Shown piece after piece: positions 54,201 to 64,000 of a stretch of 64,000 bases of DNA. Each line of letters begins with the position of its first letter. Position 1 is the first letter of the stretch. The DNA is from Cercophora sp. LCS_1 (lineage: Eukaryota; Ascomycota; Sordariomycetes; Sordariales; Lasiosphaeriaceae). Made by a program: the position numbers and the translations under genes. Below the pieces are notes generated by a model. The model saw only the letters and a list, made by a program, of their open reading frames with translations. It did not search any database and was not told the origin of the DNA. The stretch lies in assembly GCA_036250225.1 (NCBI GenBank), contig JAPZLL010000006.1, forward strand, positions 434,001 through 498,000. The letters are read 5' to 3'.

Positions 54201-55381
54201 TCTTCTAACATCTGCCGGAGAACCTTCGATAGAACTACCCATGCCATAGCGTCATCGGAAGTGTATGTGTTCTCTGGTAAATGTAAGAGGAACCGGGGTT
54301 GCCGCCGAGCAAGGAGGTAAATCAACCCCCGTAGCACGGCAGTTGCGTTATTGATGCGCAAGTCGGCAGCTTGACAGAAGAAATACGCCAAGTTACCACC
54401 GCTAGAAGTGATGGGTCGCTCTAGCTCGTTGATGATGCCACAGAGCAACATGGTTTTGCCTTTACCAGGGTCGCCCTTGATCCAGAGAAGTCGACCGCCC
54501 GAGTCATCGCGCCATCGCATAAACACCGAGTTGTCCAAGATCCAGCGGTAAGCGTCAACCAGCAGGCCACCTTTTTCCAACTCAATGCGGTCTTTCTCGC
54601 CGCGCGGATCCCGCGGGTCTGCGGCCCATAACTTTGCCAAGCAGAGATAATCCTCGTTGATCTTGTCTCGCAGTCGCTTCAGTGCCTTCTGCTTTCCTTC
54701 ACCGTAATTGACCGGTATGTGTACATCAAAAATGCCGAATAGAGCGTACACCTTGTCTTCCTCATACTTTGCGTCTCGCTTGTCCATCCACGCCATTCGT
54801 TCAGCGACACTGAAATCAGACAGAGGGGTTCCCTGGAGAGCCTTGAGAGGGATTCCGGTTATGGCGTGGAGTTTTTCTTCCAGCGACTTCTTGTCTCCCA
54901 GGGGATCGTGCTCCTTAGAGTAGAAAACAATGACCGTTGGAGCAATAAGCTCCTGCAGCGTCCATCCACGGGTGAACCATCTGGATTTCCGAAAAGCCAG
55001 TTCCAAGCTACCGCTGGCGCCATGCTCTTTGGTTGAGACATCCGCGAGATAGACATAGCATTTGGCGGCACGGCGGTACCAATCAAACATGGAGTTGAGG
55101 GCGTGCTGGAGCTCGGTTTTGTCGGATTTGTCGGATTTGTCGATGCAGCATGTATCCACCCAGAAGAACCTCAGTCCATCATGCTCAGCTTGGGCTCCAC
55201 AAAACTCAATCTTGGCGTAGCCACTTTTGTTCTTGGCCGTACCGTCCACCAGGTCTCCGAAGAGGACCTCTTCGTCGCCCCATGTGTGTGAAAGTATCGC
55301 GTAGGGCGGGGGAATCGCATCATTCGGGAGGGGCTTCGTCAAGCGGAACCCGCCGGTATCGTCGCGTTCCAGGAGTCGCAT
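51238..55381 (-). CDS. HET-NACHT-WD40 receptor (HNWD / het-d, het-e, het-r type)
   Basis: STAND-type non-self receptor of the family that includes Podospora het-d, het-e and het-r. Exons 55381-53129 and 53079-51238 encode 1364 residues. The HET death domain spans about 1-240: YAILSHTWGDEEV (27-39), RFFWVDTCCID (71-81), SRWFTRGWTLQELIAP (133-148). The NACHT domain has P-loop KGDPGKGKT (302-310) and Walker B TYLIIDALDEC near 405, then the helical region. The second exon starts GRTGSGQLTKLVWDAYRF and includes AYTSALLFAPASS, the usual HNWD linker. Residues 827-1288 are eleven complete 42-residue WD40 repeats of the LEGHRDSVYSVAFSPDGQRL type, then a degenerate twelfth and a short tail. The reading frame is intact. 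Confidence 0.95.
51469..52854 (-). repeat. Eleven-unit 126-bp tandem array encoding WD40 repeats
   Basis: Eleven gapless 126-bp units (1386 bp) lie within the receptor gene, each starting CTCGAAGGG or CTCAAAGGG. They are near-identical in DNA except at a few codons: repeat positions 2, 6, 7, 8, 9, 11, 25, 26, 27, 33 and 34 vary. A twelfth decayed unit follows from 51468. Because the array is 126 bp per unit, false frames stay open through it. Confidence 0.95.
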
Positions 55382-56288
55382 TGCATAAAACAGCCAAGTT
55401 TAAATCTCCCGGCAGCTATTCGTACGAGTGCTTGGGGTTAGAGAAAGGCGAGCTGGTGCGCGGCGGACTGCCAATGTTCGCGAGACTGGAGATCGGTAAA
55501 TCAGCAGGCGAACATGGGGTATCTGCCAGGCAGACGAGAACTACCTACCGTAAGTAGTTGTCGAAATTCGTAACATGAATATCGGTCAGTCTGATTGATG
55601 GTGTCGAAGATGGTCGCGGTTGTTGTCGTCGTCAAGGGCCTTTGCCCGACCCCGCACGTAGGCAAATCGTCCGCGCTGGCACCTGTCTGCGAGGTGCGCC
55701 AGGTGCCGACCGCGCATAATTCGAGGCATCTTCATTGGCGGTGTTTCCGCTGGTGTCCATCAATCATGTTCCTCTAAAGCGTAGTCGCGCGACACAAAGG
55801 TGGAATTTCAGGAGAGCGCGCGACAAGAAAAACCATGATTCTATTCTCTGGGTTGGGAGGGGCAATGTTGATCGGAACGGAGAATGCGCACTGGAAGAGT
55901 GACGTACTTAAGCAAGGGCGAGTCAGTACCTTCCTAACAACTGCACTGTGAGAAAATCACGTAAGCGATGGAGCAGTCCTATTTACTTGACGCTACTTTG
56001 TGGTACTTACGCTGACACAATGCTAGCAGGTAATGTCAGCCGTTTTTGGCGTCACACTGTTCCTCATGTACTACTGGTCCGTGCCCAAACATGTCAAAAG
56101 AGTGCAGACCGGACGCCGGTTTCGCTCCTAGCTGTAGTTCATTATATCGGCTCTTTTTAGGACAACTTGTTCTCATGCACCAGGCCGCATTCCCCAAGCT
56201 CCTATCGATCCACCAAAAAACCCTTATACTATCACGTACGAACAATCCGAGGATGTTAATAATCCGCGACTTATTTAATACCCACTCT
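55382..56288. other. Upstream region of the HNWD-type receptor
   Basis: About 900 bp with no gene I can support; promoter of the receptor and decayed sequence. Confidence 0.5.
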
Positions 56289-57256
56289 ATGGACAGTTCT
56301 ACACTATTCTCGGGGTCGGATGGCGACGCTAACCTTGATGATCTCGATAATCGTCCATCAGATTTCTATACTTCCTCGGACCACTACGTGCAACAAAACG
56401 GGCATCAAGGATTCAAGGACTGACAAGGTTCTGCATCTCTCCATTCGATGTCAGCTGGAATCGCGGCAAAGTACCGCGCCGCAACAAAAGGACGCACAGG
56501 AACCCATCTCAGTTGATCTGTGTTTATTGCTTCGGACTCGGGTGGACTTTGGCTTGTCTCATCATCTTTGGTGGGAGCCTGGCACTCGGCGTCTCGGACC
56601 TTCGCTAGTGCAAATAGGCAATACCGCGCCAGCTCGACCGGAAATCACATTTTACCCCGTCGGTCCTCGCGATGGCGACTCATCCGGCCTCCCCAAGGTC
56701 TTTGGGTTGCGGGCCTCATCATACCTCCGCGCGCTTGGTAGCGTCGAAGCTGCTGATGTCACCAAACGCCATGACATACGCGTTTGGGATGACAAGTATC
56801 TCCCTCCGCACGCCGACGGGCCCATGACACGCCTAAAATACGATTATACCATCACGGGGAATGACTTTGGTCTTCAACATGGATCCAAGCTTTCCATGGC
56901 CGTCAACGGCTCCTGTACCACCGAATACGACTAGATTGACGAGAGCGACAACCCCGACAATGACACATATCGTCTTTGGGGAACTAGGGGCGTTTCTGTT
57001 CCTCTCGACAGCATCAGCATACGGAGCGCACCTAAAGCATCCTTCATCCTACATCCGGATCTCCAGCGGCAGCACGATGAGAATGGGAACCTGTCGTTTG
57101 CCGCCGTCGTCTGGGCTGCCCACCGGGCGAGTATCGGGAGCTCGCAGTCAGACCCCTGGTACTTGACCGAGGAGGGAGGCCGGCCTCCCGGCAAGCTGGT
57201 CACTCACACCGGCCAGCTAAAATTCTTGGGAGAAAGAATCAATTATAAGTTGTGAG
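56289..57256 (+). pseudogene. Broken gene for a single-pass membrane or surface protein
   Basis: The parts read as one protein in shifted frames. They are an N-tail from ATG 56289 (MDSSTLFSGSDGDANLD), a membrane segment in another frame near 56510-56600 (CFGLGWTLACLIIFGGSLAL), and an ectodomain in a third frame from about 56615. The ectodomain (ITFYPVGPRDG, YDYTITGNDFGLQHGSKLSM) runs to TEYD and then a TAG at 56932-56934, after which the same frame continues for over 100 codons (IDESDNPDNDTYRLWGTRG to LGERINYKL). A TGG-to-TAG change would explain the stop. I know similar Trp-containing ectodomains only as hypothetical fungal proteins. Confidence 0.55.
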
Positions 57257-57310
57257 AGAAGTTTTAATTATAGGAAACACCAGTGATGCCCTTTTTGAAA
57301 GGATAAGTAA

Positions 57311-58120
57311 TCATCTGTGCTTGCAATAACACACTACGGAGAATAATAAAAAGTACCATCTGCCGTTGCTGGACTCCCTCTTGTTGCTTGTTCCGGACCT
57401 GTGCCCATCCCCATTCGCCAACTGCTCCATCACGTTCTTCCAGTCGCAGACGGGTAGAATCCTACAGATTCTTGGGCTAGGAGGATTCAAGCATAGGGAT
57501 TGACACTCGCTCCTCGCGGCTCCTCCGCCTTTACCCGCCACATATAGCCACGGCTGCTTTTCAGGAACCTGAGTTGCGATGTAGTGAGGGGGTTGGGTGA
57601 ACGAATTGGACGAAGCCGCAACCCTTGCCGGTAAGGCTCCAATGTGCTCACTATACCTGCGAAGGAGATCAGCCTCATCCTCGAAGTTCCGCTGCCGCCG
57701 CTGCCGTTCTAAACCCTTACCAAGGATCGAGACGGCAGAATACACAAGATGCTCGAGACCGGTATGCCGGTAGCCACCCACGGCACACGCGCCAGTCGGG
57801 GTTTTGAGGCCCAGTTCTCGTATCTTGTGCCAGGTTTTGGTCCACGAAGCTCGGCCATCCCCGACACGGCCTCCCGAGCCTGCATCCTTACCGCCTTCGA
57901 GTTGGGTTACTCTGCCTTGCGCAGATGGGCGAGAGGACGTGGCCATGTTGGTGACTCGCCCGAGGGCCTTTGCTGCTCGCGATCGAAGACCATAGAGCTC
58001 TGCGTCGGATAGGCTGGCGCCGCGGTCTGTGTATGTTGGGGACTCTTCCAACCAAGGGTCGGGCACGGTAAGGGAGTGTCGGTGTCGAGGATTCGGTGGA
58101 CGGAGGGCAGTACGGGGCAA
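57311..58120 (-). CDS. Open frame of uncertain reality
   Basis: A 269-codon minus-strand frame without a clear ATG at its start and without recognisable domain. It is rich in Arg, Ser, Pro and Gly. An upstream exon may exist. It may be a relic or chance frame in GC-richer DNA; I keep it at low confidence because it is the longest unexplained frame here. Confidence 0.2.
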   Translation of the reverse strand: MPRTALRPPNPRHRHSLTVPDPWLEESPTYTDRGASLSDAELYGLRSRAAKALGRVTNMATSSRPSAQGRVTQLEGGKDAGSGGRVGDGRASWTKTWHKIRELGLKTPTGACAVGGYRHTGLEHLVYSAVSILGKGLERQRRQRNFEDEADLLRRYSEHIGALPARVAASSNSFTQPPHYIATQVPEKQPWLYVAGKGGGAARSECQSLCLNPPSPRICRILPVCDWKNVMEQLANGDGHRSGTSNKRESSNGRWYFLLFSVVCYCKHR

Positions 58121-59453
58121 GCTGGCGCGGCGAGGGGTCGAGTTCCATGTAACGCATAAATCAAGTGATTGGCTGTTGGATCGGGTGGTCAGTTATTGTA
58201 GGTGAAGAGAAGAGAGAGGAGAGGGGGTTGTACTCTAAGCATCATGACGAACATCTTGTCAGGCATTGGCTCGTCTTTGGTAGCTGCGCTGCACTTCTTG
58301 AGGGCCGGGGAGCTAGCTTCCGCCGCGGTCCAGGCCATCCCAGGCAGCGCGTAAGTCTTGGACACAGCTTGGCCAGCTTCCATGAAGAGATCGGTGGATT
58401 CCTAGGGCGCCATCGGCTGGTCGCTAGGAAACTACGCCGCGTTCGCTTGGATATAGCTCGCACCCAAATCGAGGCACGAGTTAAGGTGCGTGTCGTCGGC
58501 CTGCGGCGAATCTCTGTTATCGGCGGCGGGCGGAGCGGGCCCGGCACGTCTTTGTTGATGGGTGCGCACTCGGCAGGCGATGCCGGCAAAGAGTTGGTAT
58601 TGGAAAAGTCGAGGAGGCGCCAGAATGCCGCTTCGCGCGGCGACCGAGGTGGCGCCATGATGATGTGCTTCAAGGACGACGGTGATGCTCAAATGTTTTT
58701 TGGGGCACGTTGGTGGAGAGACGGCGATAACGATAACGTCAAGCGGGGTGCTGGCCCACATTCAAGGCTGGGACTGGGAGACTGGATGGCGGGGTCAAAA
58801 CTCAACGGCTTCCCCACTTCCTGACGATGCAGCGCAGCTTGGTGTACTACGATTGCGTCGACCTGCGCGCCCGGCCACAGCGCTGACCGACGTGACGGCG
58901 CTGTGTTCGAGGCGGGAGCGTTGACGCTAAGTAGATTCTCGGTAAGCCTATCGGTCGCGGCCAAGAGCACGCCGTCAACTGCAGCGCATCGCTATTCGAG
59001 GTGGATGCCCCCCGAGTCAAGTCTCCGCTCCCCGGTACCAAGGGTGTCGAAATTTTGTCTTGACGAGGTGCTCGCTAGTTAGCTGGAATAGCTCGCTTAG
59101 TGGCAGGAGTGGTAGAAAGGGTGCAATGACGGTAGGCTGCGTTAAAGTGCGCTGCCCTGCGCTTGACGGGTTCGGCATGGCGAAGGGTTTGATGTTTGGA
59201 TCGAGCTTTGGAGCAGAGGTGCAGCATGTGGGCAAAAGAAGAACGAGGCCCTCGCCCGCAAATTGTGGAATTGTCACAGGCCAAAAGCTGGGAAATCAGT
59301 AGCGGTCAGTGCACCACCGCAAATTTCGAAAGATTGCTGTGGTGCACAGACCAACCACAATAACCGTAAGCAACCACCTCCCATCAACTTCCTGAGCATC
59401 CAGCAAACCCGATCGCCGGATTACTGCTAGCTCGCACCTCCCCTCAATTCGAA
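58121..59453. other. Accessory stretch, mixed frames
   Basis: Long frames on both strands overlap without family features. Given the transposon relic that follows, this may be more of the same element. Confidence 0.4.
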
Positions 59454-59723
59454 ATGACGGCGATTGATCACATCAACCACTTCCTGCCCACCCCCGACAG
59501 CAAGAAGCGCGATCGCCATGACCAACCTGCCTGCAAGGGCGAGTTTACGAAGCAATTTGGCCTTCCTTGCAAGCACCTATTCCACCACCTCTTGCAAGGC
59601 GGTGATCAAAAGCCAGGCCCAGCGGTGCTCCTCTCTCTCTCGATAAAGTCTCACCCCATTGGTATCTACAGCGCGATGGCGGAGATGGCCTTACGGAAGC
59701 TGAGCGCGCCCCGCTCGCCTTAG
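59454..59723 (+). pseudogene. Relic of a Mutator-like transposase, SWIM zinc finger
   Basis: The 89-codon frame contains ACKGEFTKQFGLPCKHLF, which matches the C-x-G-x-FTK-x-x-GLPC-x-H pattern of the SWIM zinc finger near the C-terminus of fungal MULE transposases. The catalytic part is not found upstream in frame, so this is a fragment. The remainder of the frame shows nothing typical. Confidence 0.5.
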
Positions 59724-60014
59724 ACGTCCCAATGCATTTTGCCGGAGGGCCCACTCAGACACTTTGGCAATAAGGCTCCTCCTGCCAGGCTTCACCACGA
59801 AGAAGCGATGTTCCAAAGACTCCGAACCGCGGAGCAGCAGCCTCCTCCTCCAGCTCCTGCAGCTGAGCCCCGATCGTATTCTCAGTCCATCTCCCAACAC
59901 CCACAAGGTACGCTTTTCGCTTTCTCCAGTAGAGCCTCGCGCAAACCTTGCTGCTCCGAGACTCGCCTCTCGGCTTCTGCAAAAACCTGTCGTAATCTCG
60001 CGATCTCGTCTTGT
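59724..60014. other. Intergenic before the Fta2/kinase-like gene
   Basis: 291 bp between the SWIM relic and the stop of the Fta2/kinase-like gene. No gene seen. Confidence 0.45.
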
Positions 60015-61048
60015 TTATCTGGGCAGAAGGTGGCCAATGCAGCTTGGGCTTGTAACAGCGCGTTGCACCCTAGAAAGTTGCTTTAGCAGTATATGTGCCG
60101 ACCCTGGTCCGTTTTCGTAGAGTTTTGCTTCCCAGCCATATCCGTATGGAGGGACGATGTCGGACAGATCCACGAGCACTCCGCTTTTCCAGTTCCCTGA
60201 GAGGGGCGAGAAGGTGCGACTAAAGCCAGCAAGCCAAAAGAAGTCCATCGCTTTCTGCATCGTGTCCGGGTGATTTTCGCCTTCCTCGACATATTCGTAG
60301 ACAATAGCGATGTATTCTTGGTCAGGTGCTAGGTAACGTTTGATCCTGTCTACCTGAACCGGGGGCGGCCGGAGTGATAAGCGCAGTTCCTGAAATACCT
60401 TACCAGGAATGGTCAGCCAGCCGTAGCAACTCTTCATTCGTGGCATGGTCGATATTTTCCGGAGCCCTGGAGGTGGTTCTGAGCCGCGATCGGCTGCCGA
60501 CGGCTGTTCTAGACGTGCCTCGTCGGAAAAGACGGCGAGGTTGGCGATTGCGTCATCCCAGGTTGTTGGCTTGGCGTTGACGAAGATTGGGCGAGAGGCT
60601 GCAGCCGCCTGCTCCACCGCGGTTTGCATCATCTGGAGGAGAGCGGCATTCTGGCATTCTCGCTGCGGGGCATAGTAGGTGGGAAAGTCGACGGGCTTAG
60701 CATCCCAGAACTAGACGTAAGCGATGGTTAATGAGCGAAGCCAGTTCCTCTTGGGGCAGCTTGAGGGCCACTTACCACCTTTAACACATAGGGCCCCTGG
60801 GCTCCGAAGCGGACCTTCCAGACGTAGCCATCCATGCCGCCGTCCATGCGGGCTTCCCAGACCATGCCGTCCAGGTCGAAAAGGCAGCGCCGCAACCGGG
60901 GCATCTTGAAGTCTGCAGCAGTCGTCCTGGGCGGCCCAACCATCGGCGCATCGTCGCGGAACGGCGTCTGTGCAGCGTCCAGCCATGGTCGTCGGCGTCG
61001 TACTCTACGCTGCGAGGCCACCCGCGTATTGACGTAATCCGACGACAT
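60015..61048 (-). CDS. Protein-kinase-fold protein of the fungal Fta2-like group
   Basis: Exons 61048-60776 and 60710-60015 encode 322 residues. The join reads GPYVLKVFWDAKPVDFPTYY; the first part, with YVWKVRFGAQGPYVLKV, looks like a kinase beta-2/beta-3 with the ATP-site Lys. QRECQNAALLQMMQTAVEQA then fits the alpha-C helix. Later parts include EYIAIVYEYVEEGENHPDT (hinge-like) and GVLVDLSDIVPPYGYGW (DFG position replaced by VDLSD). Relatives are commonly labelled kinetochore Sim4 subunit Fta2-like in fungal genomes and occur in several copies, so a kinetochore role is not implied. Probably a pseudokinase. Confidence 0.6.
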
Positions 61049-62328
61049 GAGTTGGGGAAGCGAGTTGAGTGAACTTGAGAGCGCGAAGAACAAGCGCGAG
61101 GCCGTTCTGCCAAATCACACGATTTGATTGAAGAAAGGTGCCTTCAACTGTAATGTAAACACGTCACCAGGGCCCCACATTACACACACCCGCCCCACTT
61201 ACCCAATACCGCACAAATTTGAGCCTCGCTCATTGCTTATTCTGGTTCTTCCGCTCCAACCGCAACAACGCTCTCAACTCCACCCCGATTGACGGCCCAA
61301 TCGGCGTCCCACGACCCGGCGAGGCCGGTACGGTGGATCGAAGGATGCGGCGGAATCAATGCCAAGACGGGAGGTTCCGCAGCCCACTGCGGGCGGCAAG
61401 TCGGCGGGGCTGCAGGGCGCCGTTGTGGCGGAGACCAGGTGTTGTTGCACCAGCGCGGAGATGGGCTTCGTTTCAAGACCCACGCGCACGCCGCCTCCAC
61501 CAGACTGGCACACTTCATGTGGGGGTTGAGTTTGTTGAAGGCGGGGGCATCCGACCACACCGCCTTCCCAGTTCTGCCATGACATCAGGGCCGTGCGTTT
61601 CTGGCCGTCAACAAAGACCACGGCACAAGCAATCGGCAAGCAATCGGCAAGCCGAAAAAACAACAAAACCTTGACTCTTCGTCGCTTTCCCAACGCCACT
61701 CCAAAGGCGAAAACAGCCAGCTCATCCATCGACTGGCCCTCAATGTCGAGTACAAACCCCCTTCCTCACACTCTTCTCTTCACTACAATGACTCACCACC
61801 CGATTCAACAGTCAACCGCTCCCTTGCCCCGTGCTACCCTCCCCCTCGATCCCCTACCGTGCCTGGCCCCATCCACGCGACGCAATCCGCTGCACCTGTC
61901 TGACCACGCCGCCTCGGAGATCGATGCCTCACGCCGCAGTTCTGTCTGTTCGCCTTGCACGACCCCCGGGCTCACACTGCATTTGGCAAATGGGCACTCT
62001 CTGGCCATTGCGTGACGCGACTCTGGGCCAAGGCCTCGTTAAGACTACCAAGCCTGCCTGTCACGTTGAACCGCGATGCGCCGCCCCCCATCTTGGAAAC
62101 ACACACGGGGAGGAGAAAGTGGTCCTAGCTATGGTGCTGCTAAGTGCTGTCAAGCTATGCAATTGAGGGCAGTCGAGATGAATCCGGTCCGGAAGCCGCC
62201 TCCCGAGAGTATAAGGAGCGAGAGTGCGACGCTAACGTCGACGCCAGCAGCCTTCGACGTCTTCCTATGCCCTCGTCATCGGCGTAGCGTCGACTTCAAC
62301 TTACCCCGCGCCTGCTGTCGGGGTATCG
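61049..62328. other. Accessory stretch without a supported gene
   Basis: GC-richer sequence with short, overlapping frames. No domain seen. Confidence 0.4.
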
Positions 62329-62762
62329 TCACCAGTGCTGAGGATGTTGGCGGTGCGGTCCTTGCTGCTGTGGACTTGAAGGCCAGGACGGCCCACGCGG
62401 CGGCCGCGCGCGCCGCAGCAGTCGGTATCCCACCACAACCACCGCTTGGCCTCCGTCGGCGTCGAAGCGGAAGGACCCTATTCGAGGCTGGGGCACGCGA
62501 GCCAGGGAATGGATGATGCTGCATAGGCCTCGAAACAGCCTCTGCTGGCGGCGTTGATCACCTCGATGCTTCTCCCATGTCTCCGAGAGCATACGTCCAG
62601 TGTCAGGGCCGATGTATTCGAGCAAGGTGTAGGCCGCGGGCAGACGCAGGTGGCAGGCGGGGTGAGCGGTGTAGTGGGAGATAAAGCCTGGGAAGCCGAG
62701 CAGGGCCGTCGGATGGTATGCTAAAAGCGAACGTACAACGGCATGCGCTCCTCGTGGGTAAA
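62329..62762 (-). pseudogene. Phosphotransferase/APH-like kinase-fold fragment
   Basis: A 3' splice site (CTTCCCGCAG) precedes a frame with YPRGAHAVVRSLLAYH, then YTLLEYIGPDTGRMLSETWE and RLFRGLCSIIHSLARVPQPR, ending GSFRFDADGG. This is the hinge and following helices of fungal aminoglycoside-phosphotransferase-like proteins. After that the frame loses all similarity and no catalytic loop or upstream exon was found. It is a fragment or a gene broken by indels. Confidence 0.5.
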
Positions 62763-62775
62763 CTGCGGGAAGCAA

Positions 62776-64000
62776 GTGTTAGCGGGGGAACGGAGACCAC
62801 AAGCCTAGAGGAGCCCTACGCGCGTAGCGGTGGTCGGAAAAGCCGAAACCGTACAGGTGTGGTATTCGCACTTCAGGACACTGACTTTGCATCCATGCAT
62901 CAGCGCCACACGACCATGTCATGCACCTGCATTTGAGGGTTAGGGTTAGCATCGTTTGTTTACTTTACCCCTGAGTACGCATGCTATGGACGCTTCTCCT
63001 CCTGCAACAACTTCGCTTCCGGGTTTGACCAATCAGCGGCCACCGTTTCAAGAGTCTCTCAACATATCCGCGCACTAATTAGAAGGGCGCGCAGCTGATC
63101 GGGCTGCAAGCTGTTCGCCCAAGGAAAAACCACACACACTCGCCTGGGCGTGCACTTTGCGTATTGACCGCCAGCACATGGGTGCTCCTCGCGCCAGCCC
63201 TCCAGGCGATGGAAGCGGAATCTGTGGGTGTTGAGTCTGCACTTCTTTGTCCATTTCTTTGGCACCTGAACCCTCCTTTTGCCACTAGCCCGGGTGTGAT
63301 TGGACGTTTCTTTGCCGCTCCTGTGGGTATTTGAACCCCTGAGTGCTTGCGCGCTATCCTGAACCCTTATCAACTTCGTCCTGCCCATGCACCACACCTC
63401 TCCAACTTCCTCATCGTAAGGTTGGACATGGGCAGCGCCATTCACACTCCCGCACCACGTCGCAAGCAGCGCTCTTGGAAAGTGAACCAAAGACTACCCA
63501 CGATCTCGTTAAGGAGACGGCATGCATGCCTCTTGTTACGTTCCGCCTTCTCATGCTTGGGTTCGCCCGTCTTTGAGTAATGCCAGTCTTCTGTCACTCT
63601 GAGGAGCTGAGAACCCATCTCAAGGTACCAGAGCCTCCACAAGGCCTTTCCTCCCCTTCGTCACTGCTTGCATCGTTTGTAGATCCTTTTTTTTGGTGTT
63701 TACGAAGCCATTTTTCGAATCGTTTTGCTAGACGCTTGGCGCGTCTTTTCAGATCCTCGTCATTCGCTATCGCGGCTGTCTCTTTCTGGTGACCCATCCA
63801 TGTCGTTGTGTTTGACAATTCGGACCCTGTCGCGCCCGATGCAAGTACGCCTGCAGCTTTCTCGGCAACGCTTTTTTTGCACGATGCACAAGGGCCGACG
63901 CTGGGCTTGGACCGACGCGCACTGCTCTGATTAGTAGTCGAATGAGGTATGTGGTCGTGTACTTACTCGGCGAGAACCCATTGCCTTTCCGGGAGAGAGT
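62776..64000. other. Right-edge stretch
   Basis: A GGGTTAGGGTTAG motif lies at 62937-62949. A minus-strand frame at 63594-63818 starts with a strongly basic helix (KRRAKRLAKRFEKWLRKHQK) and could be the first exon of a gene leading into the phosphotransferase fragment, but no joining exons were found. Confidence 0.4.

Noticed and set aside
58165..58824. 219-codon plus-strand frame
   Set aside because: Competes with equally long minus-strand frames over the same DNA, no ATG context or domain; left as unassigned.

Overview
The window looks like nuclear DNA of a filamentous ascomycete, most likely a sordariomycete. The grounds are: short GT-AG introns (about 45-85 nt) in nearly every gene, HET and NACHT genes, an Egh16-like appressorium-type gene, a UstYa-family gene, and transposon relics whose stops and substitutions fit repeat-induced point mutation (RIP, C to T). 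All exon structures below were worked out by hand from splice sites and reading-frame phase; starts were set at ATG codons. No database search was possible.

Left part (about 0.7-9.6 kb) is compact housekeeping DNA: a small membrane protein, ALG10 (last glucosyltransferase of the dolichol-linked N-glycan precursor), a six-exon QCR10 (complex III), MED4 (Mediator), a TM9SF/EMP70 protein, and LCP5/neuroguidin (18S rRNA processing). An intron-containing tRNA-His with a degenerate tRNA-like sequence directly 5' of it lies at 10.2-10.4 kb. From 11 to 20 kb there is a 101-bp inverted repeat, a Zn2Cys6 regulator with a GC-AG intron inside its zinc cluster, a 14-TM drug/H+ antiporter, a two-domain chitin-binding secreted protein and a UstYa-family oxidase-type protein. 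This could be a small metabolite or effector locus, but no backbone enzyme or RiPP precursor is visible.

The middle (20-41 kb) has a large multi-membrane protein, a CFEM-like GPI-type protein, a small secreted peptide, a lipase-NACHT NLR, an MFS transporter, a HAD phosphatase, an EIF1AD-type S1 protein, ALG3 (second N-glycan gene in the window), a peroxisomal D-amino-acid oxidase and an Egh16-like secreted protein.

The right part (41-64 kb) is accessory in character: a tRNA-like Pol III unit, an 8-cysteine secreted protein, a HET-domain gene, long gene-poor DNA, an array of palindromes (TTCTGCCGGCAGAA), a RIP-damaged Tc1/mariner transposase, an unrecognised 296-aa gene, and a HET-NACHT-WD40 (HNWD-type) allorecognition/immune receptor with eleven near-identical 126-bp WD40 repeats. 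After it come pseudogenes, a Mutator-like SWIM zinc-finger relic, an Fta2/kinase-like gene and a phosphotransferase-like fragment. The three HET/NACHT genes, hypervariable repeats and transposon debris together make 26-57 kb the most likely site of a non-self recognition system.
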